From NCBI RefSeq assembly GCF_019285735.1, contig NZ_CP079107.1, positions 682,001-746,000 of the forward strand: a DNA stretch of 64,000 bases, in the 5' to 3' direction. This document shows positions 61,354 to 64,000 of the stretch, one piece after another (position 1 is the stretch's first letter; each line of letters starts with the position of its first letter). The notes below the pieces were generated by a model. The model saw only the letters and a list, made by a program, of their open reading frames with translations, made no database searches and had not been told where the DNA came from. The position numbers were made by a program, and so were the translations under genes. Source of the stretch: Paeniglutamicibacter sp. Y32M11. Lineage in GTDB: Bacteria; Actinomycetota; Actinomycetes; Actinomycetales; Micrococcaceae.

Positions 61354-62370
61354 ATGCGTCCACAGGTACTCATCTGCTCATTTCTTGATGCGGAACTCAT
61401 TAAACGGATCACCGACGAAGTGCCTCAGGTTGACGTCATTTATTGCCCCGAACTGTTGCCCATTCCACAATTTTCCGCTGATCACTGGGGCAATGTTCGA
61501 GAGCTAACCTCAAGCCAGTTGGAACAATGGCGGGAGCATCTTGCCAACGCTACGATCATGTTCGATTTCGACTGGTGGGAACCCCAAGACTGGCGTGAAA
61601 AAAGTCCCAAGTTGCGTTGGATACAAGCAACCCAAGCAGGCGTGGGGGCACGGGCCGAAGCCCTGGGACATCACGACAATACGATGCTGATTACCACCGC
61701 AGCGGGAGTTCATGCCAAGCCCTTGGCCGAATTTGCGTTGGCGGGACTGCTCTACTTCGTCAGAGACCTACCAGCGTTGGAAGCCCGACGACAGACGGAG
61801 GTCTGGTCAGGCGGGCATTCGAGCACCTTGTATGGCCGCAGAGCCTTGATGGTGGGAGCGGGAAGCATTGGGCGCGAGGTGGCCAGAACGTTGAGCTTCA
61901 TGGGCGTGAGCTGCGACGGGACCACCCGGAGCGGGCGAGACCTCGGGCAACCATTTGAAAACTCGGTGAATCTCAACGATTGCCAGCTGGAAAGCTATGA
62001 CGTCGTGGTCCTATCCTGTCCCTTAACCCAGGAAACTAGGGGCCTTTTCGGCGAGCAACAAATTTCCGCCATGAAGAAGGGGAGCATCCTGGTGAATCTG
62101 GCCCGGGGTCCGGTACTGGATCAAGATGCGCTCCTAGCGGCGCTGGTGAGCGGGCGTCTTGGGGGAGCGGTGCTTGATGTCGCGAGTCCCGAGCCGTTGC
62201 CGCAAGGTGACCCGCTGTGGAAGGCTCCGAACCTTGTGCTCTCACCACATTGCGCAGCAAACGTTGATGCGGAGAACACCCGGCTCGTGGAGTTGTTCAT
62301 CAAAAACATTCGACGTTTTCTCGACGGCGAAGAACTGATCAATCGATACGATCCGCACGCTGGATATTGA
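61354..62370 (+). CDS. D-2-hydroxyacid dehydrogenase family protein
   Basis: 338 residues from ATG 61354; the frame opens at 61303. The NAD-binding domain has ALMVGAGSIGREVARTLSFMG (GxGxxG), and the catalytic triad is present: Arg in VNLARGPVLDQDALL, Glu in ASPEPLPQGDPLW and His in LVLSPHCAANV. The first 100 residues are the flavodoxin-like substrate domain with RWIQATQAGVG. It reduces a 2-keto acid or oxidises a D-2-hydroxy acid; the substrate is not predictable. Converges with the aminotransferase. Confidence 0.92.
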   Translation: MRPQVLICSFLDAELIKRITDEVPQVDVIYCPELLPIPQFSADHWGNVRELTSSQLEQWREHLANATIMFDFDWWEPQDWREKSPKLRWIQATQAGVGARAEALGHHDNTMLITTAAGVHAKPLAEFALAGLLYFVRDLPALEARRQTEVWSGGHSSTLYGRRALMVGAGSIGREVARTLSFMGVSCDGTTRSGRDLGQPFENSVNLNDCQLESYDVVVLSCPLTQETRGLFGEQQISAMKKGSILVNLARGPVLDQDALLAALVSGRLGGAVLDVASPEPLPQGDPLWKAPNLVLSPHCAANVDAENTRLVELFIKNIRRFLDGEELINRYDPHAGY

Positions 62371-62404
62371 GGGTCCATTCCGCCGCAAACTCTATGGGTC
62401 CGAG

Positions 62405-63610
62405 TTACTGCGCGAACTCCGGGTCGGTGATGTCCTTGTTGTCGCAGCCATCCACTGCCGCTCCCATGCGGTGGATCATGCCACCTAGCACTGGATGTGG
62501 GGTAGCAAAGTTCAGCCGCACAAAGCCCTGGCCGCCGCTACCGCAATCACTGCCGTTAATCAGTGCGACCTGGGCCTCGGCCAGGAAGAACCTTGCGGCA
62601 TCGGGATCGAGGTTTAGTTGTGAAACATCGAGCCATCCGAGATAAGTCCCTTGCGGGGGTTGGTAACCGACGTGGGGAAGATGTCGCTTGATGAGCTCGC
62701 CGAGCAACATCCGTGAGTGATCAAGATAGTCGACCACCCCGTCAAGCCACCCGGTGCCGGTACTGTAAGCGGCAGTGGTGGCAGCGAGCCCAACATTGGC
62801 TGCGCAACTTTCCGGAATCTGTCCCACCCTCGCCCACAAGTCGAGATCCGCAGAGTTGCTCAAAATGAGTTGCGCGCACTTGAGGCCCGAGAGATTAAAC
62901 GCCTTGGTAGCGCCAACAGCCGTGACACTATGAGCTGCCGCTGCCGGCACTACTGTGGCATAGGGAAGGTGCGAAGCACCTTCGAAAACCAGCGGCGAAT
63001 GGACCTCATCGACGAAAACTCGCGAACCCGTGGCCTCAACGAGGTCACAGATTCTGAGCAGCTCCGCACGCGAATAGACCTTGCCGATCGGATTGTGCGG
63101 ATTGACCAGAATCAGTAGTGCCCCTCCGGAAAGTGCTTGCTCTAACGCCGTCCAATTGATCTCCCACCCGGAATCGGTCCGGAGCATCGTCACTTCTATG
63201 GATTCTCGGCCAAAGCGTGATGCCGCAGCGATGTAGGGCATGTAGGCAGGGGTGAGCAAAACCAGCGGGGCATTGCGACGGTTACGCGGTGAAAAGTGCA
63301 TGATCGCCGCTTCGAGCGCTGCCTCGATGGAGTTCAGTGGCCTCACCTGCTGAGGGTCGATCGACCAAGAAAATCTGTTGTCCAACCAGGACGCGGTGGC
63401 CAATTGCATATCGTGGACCAACCACGTTGGTGCATAACCGGTCAGCCCATGGGCCAGGGTCTGTTGGGCGGCCTCGATCACGCCAGGAGCAGTTCCGAAA
63501 TCCATTTCGGCCAGTCCCGCACCGAGCGCGTGAGGGTACTCGGACCACTTCCGAGATCCAGCGTGGCGCAATTGCTCAACGGTGAGCTGATCATAGGGGT
63601 GGACACTCAT
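62405..63610 (-). CDS. MalY/PatB-type PLP enzyme (cystathionine beta-lyase or aminotransferase)
   Basis: 401 residues, fold type I. LAEMDFGTAPGVIEAA is the MalY/PatB N-terminal signature, LLILVNPHNPIGKVYSR contains the Asn that contacts PLP, VFVDEVHSPLVF the Asp, and TAVGATKAFNLSGLKCAQ the Schiff-base Lys. FVRLNFATP near the end holds the carboxylate-binding Arg. PatB/MalY enzymes cleave C-S bonds of cystathionine or similar; an aminotransferase role is possible. Confidence 0.9.
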   Translation of the reverse strand: MSVHPYDQLTVEQLRHAGSRKWSEYPHALGAGLAEMDFGTAPGVIEAAQQTLAHGLTGYAPTWLVHDMQLATASWLDNRFSWSIDPQQVRPLNSIEAALEAAIMHFSPRNRRNAPLVLLTPAYMPYIAAASRFGRESIEVTMLRTDSGWEINWTALEQALSGGALLILVNPHNPIGKVYSRAELLRICDLVEATGSRVFVDEVHSPLVFEGASHLPYATVVPAAAAHSVTAVGATKAFNLSGLKCAQLILSNSADLDLWARVGQIPESCAANVGLAATTAAYSTGTGWLDGVVDYLDHSRMLLGELIKRHLPHVGYQPPQGTYLGWLDVSQLNLDPDAARFFLAEAQVALINGSDCGSGGQGFVRLNFATPHPVLGGMIHRMGAAVDGCDNKDITDPEFAQ

Positions 63611-63796
63611 TTAGCCAGCTTAGACGCGATCGATGGGTAAAGACCCAGAGAATTTTGGTTTTCTTCGGCCCATGGGCGGCCAAGTTGTATAGGTTGGGAG
63701 GAGGTCGGGACGCGGGCCACCGATGCCACCTTCGAGGGATCATTTTCCGCAGAGAGATCCGGCCCCGAACGCCAACTAAGGTATGGGGGGAGAACG

Positions 63797-64000
63797 ATGA
63801 GCGGACGCCGCGAGAGCGTTGAGGAACGACTGGACCGGAACTGGAACGAGCTCATGCAGGAGCTTCGAGTCATGCAGACGGGTGCGCAGATTCTGGCAGC
63901 TTTCCTAGTGGTCCTGCCCTTTCAGGCCGGATTCGTGAATCTTGAGCATGCCGAACGGATCTTCTACCTGGTGCTCTTGGTCTTCTCGGCGCTGCTGATC
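63797..64000 (+). CDS. DUF6328-like membrane protein, N-terminal part (cut by window)
   Basis: ATG 63797 has GGGGGGAG upstream. The 68 residues visible contain LDRNWNELMQELRVMQTGAQ and then two hydrophobic stretches (ILAAFLVVLPFQAGF and IFYLVLLVFSALLI). The start of the DUF6328 family (ELRVxQTGxQxLxAFLLxxPF) fits well. Function unknown. The rest lies outside the window. Confidence 0.8.
   Translation, partial: MSGRRESVEERLDRNWNELMQELRVMQTGAQILAAFLVVLPFQAGFVNLEHAERIFYLVLLVFSALLI

Overview
The window is high-GC (roughly 60%), densely packed bacterial chromosome. Gene content points to an aerobic actinobacterium of the Micrococcaceae (Arthrobacter-like): a SigK/RskA pair, an IdeR-type iron box, a resuscitation-promoting factor with LysM, a Pr6Pr membrane protein, a TM0106-type nuclease-helicase, and secreted proteins ending in RLRWR. 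GTG/TTG starts, 1-4 nt gene overlaps and apparently leaderless promoters fit as well. I see no rRNA, tRNA, CRISPR array, insertion sequence or prophage. Both window ends cut a gene.

Layout. 1-5.8 kb: end of an aldehyde dehydrogenase, 3-hydroxyacyl-CoA dehydrogenase, small enzymes, and a siderophore-interacting protein behind an iron box. 6-11 kb: xanthine dehydrogenase operon xdhA-xdhB-xdhC, preceded by a possible 16-residue leader ORF. 11.1-14.6 kb: alkylation-repair glycosylases tag and alkA, then an ArsR regulator with a cation-efflux protein, then VanZ. 14.7-18.1 kb: MacB-like ABC transporter. 18.1-24.6 kb (minus strand): jetA-jetB-jetC, an SMC-like Wadjet/MksFEB set with no jetD nuclease gene, followed without a visible terminator by an ECF-like sigma factor and ogt. 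24.8-34.9 kb: lipoprotein deacetylase, aldo/keto reductase, TM0106 nuclease-helicase, membrane protein, three-domain glutaminase, SGNH hydrolase. 35-37.1 kb: DUF3105/DUF305/secreted-protein group. 37.2-44.4 kb: M50-like protease, a 57-residue helix-turn-helix protein opposite a TIGR01777 oxidoreductase, BrkB/YihY, an Rpf with LysM, and a PadR-controlled membrane protein. 44.6-47.3 kb: ArsR with AHSA1 protein, and tryptophan dioxygenase with PaaX. 47.5-53.4 kb: secreted Lys-rich protein, RNase HI with an extra N-terminal domain, and a type III polyketide synthase cluster. 53.6-57.6 kb: fasciclin lipoprotein, sigK, rskA and a membrane molybdo-oxidoreductase. 57.6-64 kb: assorted small genes, FMN reductase, 2-hydroxyacid dehydrogenase, PatB-type aminotransferase.

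The two observations I rate highest are these. (1) A self-contained SigK module: both the fasciclin gene and the molybdo-oxidoreductase gene carry the same promoter, TTCCAATCC-N15-CCGAAT, 70-80 nt before their start codons, with sigK-rskA between them. (2) A complete-looking JetABC (MksFEB) condensin without its JetD/MksG nuclease, head-to-tail with a sigma factor-Ogt pair. Several regulatory dyads (14638-14655, 12658-12673, TATTCAAC repeats at 45464-45558, 60128-60145, 38296-38323) mark local regulons that can be tested.

All functional calls come from reading motifs and recalling families. No database search was run, and start codons are my choice from ribosome-binding sites and family length.
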